A stretch of DNA of 64,000 bases, taken from Maricaulis sp039978735. GTDB lineage: Bacteria > Pseudomonadota > Alphaproteobacteria > Caulobacterales > Maricaulaceae. The stretch lies in contig NZ_JBDWAS010000015.1 of assembly GCF_039978735.1 (NCBI RefSeq), positions 1 to 64,000 on the forward strand, in the 5' to 3' direction. The number at the start of each line of letters is the position of its first letter. Within the stretch, counting starts at the first letter, position 1. The position numbers were made by a program, and so were the translations under genes. The notes under the pieces were generated by a model. The model saw nothing but the letters and a program-made list of their open reading frames with translations, was not told the DNA's origin and searched no databases. Positions 34,040 to 42,334 of this stretch are shown here, piece after piece.

Positions 34040-34813
34040 ATGAAACGCCTGTCACGCCGGTCTCTGCGTCTCCGGGCAGCCCGCATCGGGGCCGAGCTCG
34101 GCGAGGCGATCAACATGTTTGCCGGCGTGGCGGCGGTGTGGTTCGGCTTCACCTCGCTCGCCTTTGCGACCTATTACATTCCCTCAGAGAGCATGCAGCC
34201 CTCATTGGAAGTGGGCGACCGGATCGTGGTGTCGAAATGGGCCTATGGCTATTCGCGCCACACCCTGCCGCTGGGGCTGGGCAATCTTCTGCCCGACAGC
34301 TGGGATGGCCGCATCGGCTGGAGCAGCCCGCGGCGCGGCGATGTCGTGGTGCTGTGGGATGACCGCCAGGATCTGACCCTGATCAAGCGGGTGATCGGTC
34401 TGCCCGGCGACATCGTGGCGATGCGCGATGGCCGTCTTTTCATCAACGGGGCCCAGGTCGACCGCATGCTGGTGGAGGACCGGACCTATCGGGAAAGCGC
34501 CGATCCGCAAGAAGCAGTCCGCGTACGCCTGTACGAAGAGCGTCTGCCCGGCGGCCGGGTTCACCCGATCTACGAGCGCGGCGACAATAACTGGCTGGAC
34601 GAGTACGGCCCGGAAGTCGTGCCGGCGGGCCATGTCTTCGTCATGGGCGACAATCGCGACAATTCCGCCGACAGCCGTGCGCCGGAAGGGCCGGGCTTTG
34701 TGCGTTTCGAGAATATTGTCGGCCGCGCCGAGACCGTTCTCTACACGTTCGAACAATGCCGGCACGAAGACGGGCTGTATTGCCCGCGCGGTCGGGTCTG
34801 GCGCGGGCTGTAA
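34040..34813 (+). CDS. Signal peptidase I (second of tandem pair)
   Basis: A 257-residue paralogue of the preceding lepB, with catalytic Ser in PSESMQPSLEVGDR, Lys in LIKRVIGLPGDIVAM and FVMGDNRDNSADSR. The two proteins share long stretches, including ESMQPSLEVGDR and SKWAYGY, and equal lengths, so they are a tandem duplication that has diverged chiefly in the middle (residues about 95-175). Both keep complete active sites. Whether they differ in substrate is open. The C-terminal ...EDGLYCPRGRVWRGL is also shared. Confidence 0.93.
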   Translation: MKRLSRRSLRLRAARIGAELGEAINMFAGVAAVWFGFTSLAFATYYIPSESMQPSLEVGDRIVVSKWAYGYSRHTLPLGLGNLLPDSWDGRIGWSSPRRGDVVVLWDDRQDLTLIKRVIGLPGDIVAMRDGRLFINGAQVDRMLVEDRTYRESADPQEAVRVRLYEERLPGGRVHPIYERGDNNWLDEYGPEVVPAGHVFVMGDNRDNSADSRAPEGPGFVRFENIVGRAETVLYTFEQCRHEDGLYCPRGRVWRGL

Positions 34814-34825
34814 CGGCGCTCTAAC

Positions 34826-34850
34826 CTCTCCGGACACACATTCCGGGGAG
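34826..34850 (+). promoter_or_regulatory. Hairpin covering the Shine-Dalgarno of the SDR gene
   Basis: CTCTCCGG (34826-34833) can pair with CCGGGGAG (34843-34850) across a 9 base loop, with one G-T wobble. The right arm contains GGGGAG, the ribosome site 8 bases before the ATG at 34859. Pairing would hide the site, so translation could depend on structure; this is inferred. Confidence 0.35.
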
Positions 34851-34858
34851 ACACGGCC

Positions 34859-35731
34859 ATGAGCCTCAAGGGCAAGACGATCTTCATCACGGGTGCCAGC
34901 CGCGGTATCGGCCTGGCGATCGGCGAACGCTGTGCGCGCGATGGTGCCAATATCGTTATCGCTGCAAAGTCCGACACGCCGGATCCGCGCCTTGAGGGGA
35001 CGATCCACACGGCGGCCGAGACCATCGAGAAGGCCGGCGGCCAGGCCCTCGCCGTGAAATGCGATATCCGTCACGAGGAAGAGGTGGAGGCCGCTGTTGC
35101 TGCCGCTGTCGACCGGTTTGGCGGTATCGATGCCGTGATCAACAATGCCTCGGCAATCTTCCCGCGCGGCACGGCCGATACGCCGATGAAGCGCTACGAC
35201 CTGATGCACCAGGTCAATGGCCGCGGCACTTTCCTGACCACCCAGAAATGCCTGCCCCACCTGTTGAAGGCGGAAAATCCGCACATCATCGCCCTGGCGC
35301 CGCCGCTGGACATGCGCGGCCTGTGGTTCGGACCCCATGTCGCCTACACCTCGGCCAAATACCAGATGAGCCTGTGCGTGCTGGGCTGGGGCGAGGAGTT
35401 CAAGGGCAGGATCGGTGCGAATGCGATCTGGCCGCGTACGGCCGTCGCGACGGCCGCGATCTCCAACGTGCTGGCCGGCGAAGAAGCGATGAAGAACTGC
35501 CGCAAGCCGGAAATCCTCGCCGATACGGCCTATGCCGTGCTGAACAAGCCGGCGGACGAGTTCACGGGCAATTTCATCATCGACGACACCTTCCTCTGGG
35601 AGGAGGGCGAGCGCGACCTGGACAAGTATTCCTACGACCCCGAAATCGAGCTCCTGCCAGACTTTTTCGTGCCGGAAGATGTGCCCGCGCCGCCAGGCGT
35701 GAAAATCATGAATGTCACGCTGGGGCATTGA
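34859..35731 (+). CDS. HSDL2-like short-chain dehydrogenase
   Basis: The 290-residue SDR has the nucleotide loop TGASRGIGLAIG, NNASAIFPRG, and YTSAK with Y163 and K167, and resembles HSDL2-type dehydrogenases (GLWFGPHVAYTSAKYQMS, NAIWPRTAVATAA, and a long C-terminal tail). Unusually, the position corresponding to the HSDL2 catalytic Ser reads ALAPPL, an Ala at residue 147. If that Ser is truly needed the enzyme could be impaired or use another residue. It follows the signal peptidases by 45 bp; a weak terminator lies after it. Confidence 0.83.
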   Translation: MSLKGKTIFITGASRGIGLAIGERCARDGANIVIAAKSDTPDPRLEGTIHTAAETIEKAGGQALAVKCDIRHEEEVEAAVAAAVDRFGGIDAVINNASAIFPRGTADTPMKRYDLMHQVNGRGTFLTTQKCLPHLLKAENPHIIALAPPLDMRGLWFGPHVAYTSAKYQMSLCVLGWGEEFKGRIGANAIWPRTAVATAAISNVLAGEEAMKNCRKPEILADTAYAVLNKPADEFTGNFIIDDTFLWEEGERDLDKYSYDPEIELLPDFFVPEDVPAPPGVKIMNVTLGH

Positions 35732-35735
35732 TGCC

Positions 35736-35758
35736 GGGGCGGTCATCGCCCCAGTTTA
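35736..35758 (+). terminator. Weak hairpin terminator after SDR gene
   Basis: GGGGCG/CGCCCC arms around a 5 base loop are followed by AGTTTAAA, a few bases beyond the SDR stop codon. The stem is short and the T-run poor. Confidence 0.4.
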
Positions 35759-35883
35759 AAATACCGCTTGCATCGCGCAAAAATTCGCCAATATGAGCGT
35801 TGGAGCGTCGCACTCTGCGGCCGGTTGATCCGGCCGCTTCATTCTCGCCGGCCGTCGACGCGGCCGGCCGGAGTGTCAGACCC

Positions 35884-36306
35884 ATGCTTCTGGTCGAAAC
35901 CTATCTTCAACCCAGCCCGCTGGAAGGGCTGGGCGTGTTTGCCGTCAGACGAATCCGCAAGGGCACCTTGATGTGGACCCTCGACCCGGCGACCGATCTC
36001 GTGCTTACCGAGGCGCAACTGGCCGAACGGCCGCCGGTCTATCGCGGCTACATCCAGCGCTATGCCTATTTCGACCGTGGCCTGAACGGCTATCTGCTCG
36101 ATGGCGATCATGCCCGCTTCCTGAACCATTCCAGCACGCCCAACCTCGATTTCTCGGCGGCTGACGGAAGCGGCGTGGCTGTGCGGGATATTGCCCAGGG
36201 TGAGGAAATCTTGTGCGACTACAGCCAGTTCATGGAGAATGTCGTGCTGCTGCCGACTCCGGCCCGGCGCCGGCAGGCCCCGCGGATCGCCGCTGTCAGC
36301 GGTTAG
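35884..36306 (+). CDS. Small SET-domain protein
   Basis: A 140-residue bacterial SET-domain protein, a putative lysine methyltransferase using S-adenosylmethionine. Motifs are GLGVFAVRRIRKGTLMW (N-terminal SET strand), ARFLNHSSTPNLDF (the NHS pseudoknot) and QGEEILCDYSQF (the DY motif). Length fits a bare SET fold, with no flanking domain. The start at ATG 35884 (MLLVETYLQPSPLEG) is preferred over an upstream frame extension. Its substrate is unknown; a HDAC-like gene lies less than 1 kb away, but they are not adjacent. Confidence 0.85.
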   Translation: MLLVETYLQPSPLEGLGVFAVRRIRKGTLMWTLDPATDLVLTEAQLAERPPVYRGYIQRYAYFDRGLNGYLLDGDHARFLNHSSTPNLDFSAADGSGVAVRDIAQGEEILCDYSQFMENVVLLPTPARRRQAPRIAAVSG

Positions 36307-36327
36307 ACCTGTCGCAGCTCCGGCGCG

Positions 36328-37038
36328 CTAAGCCGGTTCCGACTGCCTGTTCTTGAGTGCGGCGAGGACCTGGTCTGCGAGCGGCTTGCTCGAGGCCGGG
36401 TTCTGCCCCGTGATCAGACGGCCGTCGCGTGCGACATGGGGGCCGAAAGCCTCGTCATTGCCTTCGAACACCGCGCCCAGCTCGCGCAGGCGGCTTTCCA
36501 GCAGGAAGGGCACGACATCGTCCAGCCCGACCTTGCGCTCCTCGGCATCGGTGAAGCTGTTGACGCGCTTGCCTTTCACGAGAGGGGTACCATCGGCGAG
36601 CGTGGCGCCCACCAGGCCGGCCGGGCCATGACAGACCGCCGCGATGATGGCGCCGGCGTCCCAGGCCTTCCCGATCAGTTCGGCAACCGCCTTGCTGTCG
36701 GGCAGGTCCCACATCGTGCCGTGGCCGCCGGGCAGGTAGATGGCGTCGTATTCGCCGGGCGTCAGATGGGCCGCCGGCCGGGCCTGTTTCAGGGCCTGCA
36801 TGGCGGCTGCGTCATCCATGAAGCGCTGCACGGATGGGGGGCGCTCGCCTTCGCCGTCATCCGAGCCGGGATCGGCCGGCGGTTGGCCGCCATGAACGCT
36901 GGCGATCTCGACCGTGTCGCCGGCATCGCGGAAAGCCCAGTAAGGATCGGTCAGCTCCTGCCAGTGAAAGCCGGTCGGCTTGCCGGTCTCGCCGAGCGTG
37001 CCGTGGGATGTGGTGAGGATGAGAATGCGTGACGTCAT
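36328..37038 (-). CDS. DJ-1/PfpI superfamily protein, Hsp31-like
   Basis: The 236-residue protein has a class I glutamine amidotransferase-like fold. The nucleophile elbow is AAVCHGPAGLVGATL, with GGHGTMWDLPDS preceding, as in the HchA/Hsp31-like group that includes chaperones and glyoxalase III. ATG 37038 (MTSRILILTTSHG) has GGAGG upstream; the longer open frame to 37206 is rejected. It is divergent from the HDAC-like gene and convergent with the SET-domain gene. Confidence 0.87.
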   Translation of the reverse strand: MTSRILILTTSHGTLGETGKPTGFHWQELTDPYWAFRDAGDTVEIASVHGGQPPADPGSDDGEGERPPSVQRFMDDAAAMQALKQARPAAHLTPGEYDAIYLPGGHGTMWDLPDSKAVAELIGKAWDAGAIIAAVCHGPAGLVGATLADGTPLVKGKRVNSFTDAEERKVGLDDVVPFLLESRLRELGAVFEGNDEAFGPHVARDGRLITGQNPASSKPLADQVLAALKNRQSEPA

Positions 37039-37189
37039 GGAAGCCTCCATTATGTCGTGACTGAGCCTGGGTGCGGGGCGATCACGCCCCTCAGCGTCGC
37101 AACGGCTGCAGCGCCGTCCCGTTCCGCGGCTGCACAGGACGCCGGTCTCCGCTAGGGTGCCAATTGCAGCAGCCAGCGGATGGACGGCC

Positions 37190-38122
37190 ATGAAAACCAC
37201 CCTCATCGACAGCCCCGCCAGTCTCGCCCATCGTCTGCCTGACGGGCATCCCGAGCATGACGGCCGCTATACCGCGGTGCGTGAGGCCTTGGCCGGGATT
37301 GCCGGCACGGTCTGGGCGGAAGCCGGGCAGGCGCCGGTCGAGGCACTGGCCCGGTTTCATACCGTCGAACATGTCGATCGCGTGCTGACGGCCTGTGCCG
37401 AGGCGGGTGTCGAGGGCTTTGTCGGGCTGGATCCGGACACGATCGTGTGCGGCCAGTCGGCGCGGGCTGCACTGTCAGCGGTCGGCGGGGCCATCGCCGG
37501 TGTCGATACGGTGATGCGGGACGGGGAGGGGGCAGTCTTCCTGCTGGCGCGGCCGCCGGGCCATCATGCCGAACCCGACCGCCCGATGGGATTCTGCCTG
37601 TTCAACACCATTGCCATCGCCGCCATGCATGCGCTCGAGGTCCACGGTCTGCCATCGGTCGCCATCGTCGATATCGATGTGCACCATGGCAATGGCTCGC
37701 AATGCCTGGCCGAGCGTGACGAGCGGGTGCTGTTTGCCTCGCTGCACCAGTCGCCGCTCTATCCGGGCACCGGGCATCGCGGCGAAACCGGTCTTGGCGG
37801 CAATGTGGTGAATGTCCCGCTGCCAGACGGGACTGACGGTGCGGCCTGGCGCGCCGCCTTCGAAGCCGAGATCGTTCCGGCCCTGCGCAAGACGCAGCCG
37901 GCGCTGATCCTGGTCTCCGCCGGTTTCGATGCGCATGCGGATGATCCGCTTGGCGGGCTGGGCCTGGTCGACGAGGACTATGCCTGGGCGGCGGAACGCC
38001 TGGCTGCCCTGGCATCGGAATTTGCGCATTCGCGGCTTGTCTCCGTGCTGGAGGGCGGATACGACTGCCCGGCACTGGGCCGGTCGGCCGCGGCCTTTGT
38101 CCGCGCGCTTGCCCGGGCCTGA
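37190..38122 (+). CDS. Histone deacetylase-like (class II) amidohydrolase
   Basis: A 310-residue zinc hydrolase of the HDAC/acetylpolyamine amidohydrolase superfamily. It shows PPGHHAEPDRPMGFCLFN with the catalytic His pair H125-H126, the zinc ligands D163 and H165 in DIDVHHGNGSQ, a third ligand D247 in SAGFDAHADDPLGG, and a C-terminal Tyr in LEGGYD. Such bacterial enzymes deacetylate polyamines or other amines; histones are absent. Alphaproteobacteria often place this gene just before xseB, and here only a histidine phosphatase gene intervenes. Confidence 0.92.
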   Translation: MKTTLIDSPASLAHRLPDGHPEHDGRYTAVREALAGIAGTVWAEAGQAPVEALARFHTVEHVDRVLTACAEAGVEGFVGLDPDTIVCGQSARAALSAVGGAIAGVDTVMRDGEGAVFLLARPPGHHAEPDRPMGFCLFNTIAIAAMHALEVHGLPSVAIVDIDVHHGNGSQCLAERDERVLFASLHQSPLYPGTGHRGETGLGGNVVNVPLPDGTDGAAWRAAFEAEIVPALRKTQPALILVSAGFDAHADDPLGGLGLVDEDYAWAAERLAALASEFAHSRLVSVLEGGYDCPALGRSAAAFVRALARA

Positions 38123-38214
38123 GCGGGCGGGCACTCCCCGTCATCACAGGATTGAAGTGTCGGCGGGTAACGACGGGGCGTACCGGCTGGCTGACCCTCC
38201 CCCGTGCGACCCCG

Positions 38215-38817
38215 ATGAACCCTTCTTCAACAGACCTCCAGAGCCTCTCGCCGGGCAGTATCACTATCGCCCGCCACGGCCGTCCGGACGCCAATCGCGA
38301 GCGCTGGCTCGACTGGCGCGGATACGAGGACTGGTGGGATAATGAATATCAGCCCGCGGGGCTTGTCGAAGGGCAGTCTGCGCCCGACGCGCTGATCCGG
38401 GCTGCTGCAGAATCACACACCGTCTTTGCCAGCTCCCTGCGCCGCGCCATCGAGACGGCGCAGGCCGTGGCACCTGACCGGGCGCCCGTTATCGATCCGG
38501 TCTTCATCGAAGCCGAATTGCCGCCGCCGCCCATGCCGGGGCGTTTCATGGCCAAGACCTGGGGCGTGTTTGCGCGTTGCTCCTGGTGGATGGGCTGGTC
38601 ACGCGGCCGGGAAAGCCGGGCTGACGCCGAGGCCCGGGCACGGCAGGCCGCCGACCAGTTGATCGAGGCGGCTGCAGCCGGACCGGTTGTCTTGTGCGCC
38701 CATGGCTGGTTCAACCGCATGATGCGTCCGCAATTGCGCGGGTCCGGCTGGGTATGTGTCCGCGATGGCGGTGATACCTACTGGTCCTGGCGCCGTTATG
38801 AATACCGGCCGCGCTGA
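38215..38817 (+). CDS. Histidine phosphatase superfamily protein
   Basis: A 200-residue protein with the RHG motif in ITIARHGRPDANRERW, a second basic cluster SSLRRAIETAQA and the C-terminal His in VVLCAHGWFNRMM, the four catalytic positions of the phosphoglycerate-mutase-like superfamily. A central insert (WWMGWSRGRESRADAEARAR) is Trp/Arg-rich. Start ATG 38215; the frame is open 21 codons further upstream. It stands between the HDAC-like gene and xseB on the same strand. Substrate unknown. Confidence 0.85.
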   Translation: MNPSSTDLQSLSPGSITIARHGRPDANRERWLDWRGYEDWWDNEYQPAGLVEGQSAPDALIRAAAESHTVFASSLRRAIETAQAVAPDRAPVIDPVFIEAELPPPPMPGRFMAKTWGVFARCSWWMGWSRGRESRADAEARARQAADQLIEAAAAGPVVLCAHGWFNRMMRPQLRGSGWVCVRDGGDTYWSWRRYEYRPR

Positions 38818-38883
38818 GCCCGCAATCGCGGCATTGCCGCGCCTGAGTCCGCTTTCTATGCTGCCCGGAGACGAGAGGAAGCC

Positions 38884-39132
38884 ATGTCCGATACGCCGCT
38901 ACCCGACATCGAGACCCTGAGTTTCGAACAGGCGCTCGCCGAGCTCGAGCGCATCGTGCAGCAGCTCGAATCGGGCGAGGTCGAGCTTGAAAAGTCGATC
39001 CAGATCTACGAGCGCGGTGCGGCTCTGCGGGCGCATTGTGAGGGCAAGCTGAAGACCGCCGAACTGAAGGTCGAGAAGATCGTGCGGGGCGAGGACGGCC
39101 AGCCGGCCACCGAACCGGCCGGGCTCGACTGA
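38884..39132 (+). CDS. xseB: Exodeoxyribonuclease VII small subunit
   Basis: XseB is the small subunit of the single-strand-specific exonuclease VII. The 82-residue protein has the family core LSFEQALAELERIVQQLESG, then EVELEKSIQIYERGAALRAH and CEGKLKTAELKVEKIV, all helical. GAGAGGAAG precedes the ATG. The partner xseA is not in the window, which is usual since the two genes are unlinked. The order xseB, ispA, dxs is conserved in alphaproteobacteria, here with csaA inserted after it. Confidence 0.95.
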   Translation: MSDTPLPDIETLSFEQALAELERIVQQLESGEVELEKSIQIYERGAALRAHCEGKLKTAELKVEKIVRGEDGQPATEPAGLD

Positions 39133-39133
39133 C

Positions 39134-39493
39134 ATGGCGCAGGACGAGCCGGCGGCACCGCTCGCCACGATCGAGGATTTCCTGAAGCTCGATATCCGCG
39201 TCGGCACGGTCGTGCGTGCGGAGGCCTTCCCGGAAGCGCGCAAACCCGCGATCAAGCTGTGGGTCGATTTCGGACCCGAGCTGGGCGAAAAGAAAAGCTC
39301 GGCCCAGATCACCGCGCACTACACGCCGGAAGAGCTGGTGGGCCGCCAGGTGCTTGCTGTCGTCAATTTCCCGCCGCGCCAGATTGGCCCGATCCAGTCG
39401 GAAATCCTCGTTCTCGGGGCCTCCGATCCGGACGGAGCGATCATCCTTCTGGCGCCGGACAAGCCCGTGCCGAACGGCGCGCGGATGCATTAG
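39134..39493 (+). CDS. csaA: tRNA-binding domain protein, CsaA-like
   Basis: The 119-residue protein is a single OB-fold tRNA-binding domain (CsaA/Trbp111 type): FLKLDIRVGTVVRAEAFPEA at the N-terminus, then KLWVDFGPELGEKKSSAQIT and the C-terminal ILVLGASDPDGAIILLAP. CsaA is a dimer with chaperone-like, export-linked roles in Bacillus; that role is by family only. It starts 1 bp after the xseB stop and 9 bp before ispA, so it is embedded in the xseB-ispA-dxs cluster. Confidence 0.88.
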   Translation: MAQDEPAAPLATIEDFLKLDIRVGTVVRAEAFPEARKPAIKLWVDFGPELGEKKSSAQITAHYTPEELVGRQVLAVVNFPPRQIGPIQSEILVLGASDPDGAIILLAPDKPVPNGARMH

Positions 39494-39502
39494 GGCTGCC
39501 GA

Positions 39503-40390
39503 ATGGATTCTTTCGAACAACGCCTGAACGAAGCTGCCGACCGGGTGACCGTGGCGCTGGATGCCCTGCTGCCGCGTGCGGAAGGTCCCGAAGCGCATCT
39601 CAACTCGGCCATGCGTTATGCCGCGCTGGGGCCGGGCAAGCGGTTGCGCCCCTTCCTGGCGGTCGAGGCCGGGCGGCTGGTGAATGCCGATGAGCGTGGC
39701 GTTCTGCGCGCGGCCTGCGCGCTGGAATGCATCCACGCCTACTCGCTGATCCATGACGATCTGCCGTGCATGGATGATGACGACATGCGCCGGGGCCGCC
39801 CGACGGTCCACAAGGCCTATGACGAGGCCACGGCTGTCCTGGCGGGCGATGCCCTGCAGTCGGTGGCGTTCGAGATTCTGGCCCATCCCGACACCCATCA
39901 GCGCGGCAGCGTGCGCTCGCGCCTGGTCGAGCGTCTTGCCCGCGCCTCCGGCCCCTATGGCATGGTGGGCGGCCAGATGATCGACATCCGCGCCGAGACC
40001 GAACAGTTCGACATCTCGGTCGTCACGCGCATGCACCGGATGAAGACCGGCGCGCTGATCAACTATGCCGTCGAGATCGGCACCATCCTGCGCGAGGTGG
40101 AAGATCATATCCGCCGGGCGCTGGAAGGATTTGCTCACGACCTCGGACTGGCCTATCAGATCACGGACGACCTTCTGGATGCGACGGGGGACCAGGCGGA
40201 GATGGGCAAGGCGGCCGGCAAGGACGCCGGTCAAGGAAAAGCCACCTTCGTCACCATTCTGGGGGTGGAAGGCGCGCGGGACCGTTCGCGGCACTTGGCC
40301 GCACAGGCCAAGGACCACCTTGAACCCTTCGGCGCGCGAGCAGATGTTTTGAGAGAGGCCGTCGACTTCATCCTCGACCGGCGCTCGTGA
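39503..40390 (+). CDS. ispA: Farnesyl/geranyl diphosphate synthase
   Basis: IspA condenses isopentenyl diphosphate with allylic diphosphates to make farnesyl diphosphate. The 295-residue enzyme has the first Asp-rich motif in SLIHDDLPCMDDDDMRRG, the second in YQITDDLLDATGD, and GPGKRLRPFLAVEA. It precedes dxs, linking two steps of the same isoprenoid pathway, and its stop overlaps the GTG that could open dxs. Nothing unusual in the protein. Confidence 0.95.
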   Translation: MDSFEQRLNEAADRVTVALDALLPRAEGPEAHLNSAMRYAALGPGKRLRPFLAVEAGRLVNADERGVLRAACALECIHAYSLIHDDLPCMDDDDMRRGRPTVHKAYDEATAVLAGDALQSVAFEILAHPDTHQRGSVRSRLVERLARASGPYGMVGGQMIDIRAETEQFDISVVTRMHRMKTGALINYAVEIGTILREVEDHIRRALEGFAHDLGLAYQITDDLLDATGDQAEMGKAAGKDAGQGKATFVTILGVEGARDRSRHLAAQAKDHLEPFGARADVLREAVDFILDRRS

Positions 40391-40404
40391 AAGGCTGGAC
40401 CCGT

Positions 40405-42330
40405 ATGGCACCCACCACCCCGACCCTCGACCAGGTCCGAGAGCCCTCCGACATGCGCAATTTCTCGATCGACCAGCTGCGCAAGCTGGCCGATGAGCTG
40501 CGCGCGGAGACGATCGACGCGGTCTCGGTCACGGGCGGGCATCTGGGGGCTGGCCTGGGTGTGGTCGAGCTGACGACCGCTCTGCATCACGTCTTCGACA
40601 CGCCCCGCGATACGCTGATCTGGGATGTCGGGCATCAGTGCTATCCGCACAAGATCCTCACCGGTCGGCGCGACCGTATCCGCACCCTGCGTCAGGGCGG
40701 CGGGCTGAGCGGTTTCACCAAGCGGGCCGAAAGCGAGTATGACCCGTTCGGCGCCGCGCACGCCTCGACCTCGATCTCCGCGGCGCTGGGCTTTGCCGTG
40801 GGCCGCGACCTCAAGCATGAGGATCGCAATGTCATCGCGGTGATCGGTGACGGGTCGATGTCGGCCGGCATGGCCTATGAGGCGATGAACAATGCCGGCC
40901 ATATCGGCGGCCGCCTGATCGTCATCCTCAACGACAACGACATGTCGATCGCACCGCCGGTCGGTGCGATGAGCCATTATTTCGCGCGGCTGGTCTCCTC
41001 GAAGAGCTACCGGAGCCTGCGCAAGCTGGGCAAGGGCGTGGCCAAGGCGCTGCATGTCGAGGAGGCCGCGCGCCGGGCCGAGGAATACATGCGCGGCATG
41101 GCCATGGGCGGCACGCTCTTCGAAGAGATGGGCTTCCGCTATGTCGGCCCGATCGACGGCCATGATCTCGACCAGCTGGTGCCGGTGCTGCGCAATGTCC
41201 GCGACGGCGACAATGGTCCCGTGCTGGTTCACGTGGTCACGCAGAAGGGCAAGGGCTATGCGCCCGCCGAAGCGGCCGACGACAAGTATCATGGCGTTGC
41301 CAAGTTCAACGTGGTGACCGGCGAGCAGCAGAAGTCGAAGGGCGGTCCGCCGTCCTACACCAAGGTCTTTGCCCAGCAGCTCATCCGTGAAGCCGAAAAG
41401 GACGACAGCGTCGTGGCGATCACCGCGGCCATGCCGGGCGGCACCGGGCTCGACCTGTTCGGCGAACGCTTCCCCGAGCGCATGTTCGATGTCGGCATCG
41501 CCGAGCAGCATGCGGTGACCTTTGCGGCCGGTCTTGCGGCCGACGGCATGAAGCCCTTCGCGGCGATCTATTCCACCTTCCTGCAGCGCGGTTACGACCA
41601 GGTCGTCCACGATGTGGCCATCCAGAACCTGCCGGTCCGCTTTGCGATCGACCGTGCGGGCCTTGTCGGGGCCGATGGCTGCACGCATGCCGGCTCGTTC
41701 GACGTCGGCTATCTCGGGCAATTGCCCGGCATGGTGCTGATGGCTGCGGCCGATGAGGTGGAGCTGTCACGCATGGTGGCGACGGCGACGCAGATCGACG
41801 ACCGCCCGTCCGCCTTCCGCTATCCGCGCGGCAATGGCACGGGCATCGAGATGCCGGACGTTATCGAGCCGCTCGAGATCGGCAAGGGCCGGATCGTGCG
41901 CGAGGGTTCGCGGATCGCAATCCTGTCGCTGGGAACGCGTCTGGGCGAGAGCCTGAAGGCTGCCGATGCGCTGGCGGCCCAGGGCTTTTCCACCACGGTC
42001 GCCGATGCGCGCTTTGCCAAACCGCTCGACGAAGACCTCATCCTGCGCCTGGCGCGCGAGCATGAAGTCCTGATCACGGTGGAAGAGGGCGCCCGCGGCG
42101 GTTTCGGTGCGTTCGTGCTGCACTTGCTGGCCGAGAAGGGCGCGCTGGATCGCGGGCTCAAGATTCGCACCATGACCCTGCCGGACGTCTTCCAGGACCA
42201 GGATACGCCCTTCAACATGTATGAAGAGGCCGGCCTCAATGCCCGTCACATCGCGGCCCGTGCGCTCGAGGCGATGGGCCAGGATGAAGCGGCTGCCGAA
42301 CGCATTGCCGCCGCTCTCGCGGCAAGCTGA
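40405..42330 (+). CDS. dxs: 1-Deoxy-D-xylulose-5-phosphate synthase
   Basis: DXS makes 1-deoxyxylulose 5-phosphate from pyruvate and glyceraldehyde 3-phosphate, the first step of the MEP isoprenoid pathway, with thiamine diphosphate. The 641-residue protein has VTGGHLGAGLGVVELTTALH, the ThDP motif GDGSMSAGMAYEAMNNAG with NDNDMSIAPPVGAM, and the C-terminal transketolase domain from about residue 315 (VGIAEQHAVTFAAGLA). Start choice: the ATG at 40405, about 10 bases after AAAGG, or a GTG at 40387 overlapping the ispA stop. It normally precedes tlyA; here a tetR-S41 pair separates them. Confidence 0.95.
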   Translation: MAPTTPTLDQVREPSDMRNFSIDQLRKLADELRAETIDAVSVTGGHLGAGLGVVELTTALHHVFDTPRDTLIWDVGHQCYPHKILTGRRDRIRTLRQGGGLSGFTKRAESEYDPFGAAHASTSISAALGFAVGRDLKHEDRNVIAVIGDGSMSAGMAYEAMNNAGHIGGRLIVILNDNDMSIAPPVGAMSHYFARLVSSKSYRSLRKLGKGVAKALHVEEAARRAEEYMRGMAMGGTLFEEMGFRYVGPIDGHDLDQLVPVLRNVRDGDNGPVLVHVVTQKGKGYAPAEAADDKYHGVAKFNVVTGEQQKSKGGPPSYTKVFAQQLIREAEKDDSVVAITAAMPGGTGLDLFGERFPERMFDVGIAEQHAVTFAAGLAADGMKPFAAIYSTFLQRGYDQVVHDVAIQNLPVRFAIDRAGLVGADGCTHAGSFDVGYLGQLPGMVLMAAADEVELSRMVATATQIDDRPSAFRYPRGNGTGIEMPDVIEPLEIGKGRIVREGSRIAILSLGTRLGESLKAADALAAQGFSTTVADARFAKPLDEDLILRLAREHEVLITVEEGARGGFGAFVLHLLAEKGALDRGLKIRTMTLPDVFQDQDTPFNMYEEAGLNARHIAARALEAMGQDEAAAERIAAALAAS

Positions 42331-42334
42331 CCGC

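Noticed and set aside
38711..41721. Two long minus-strand frames opposite xseB-ispA-dxs
   Set aside because: Shadows of well-recognised enzymes.
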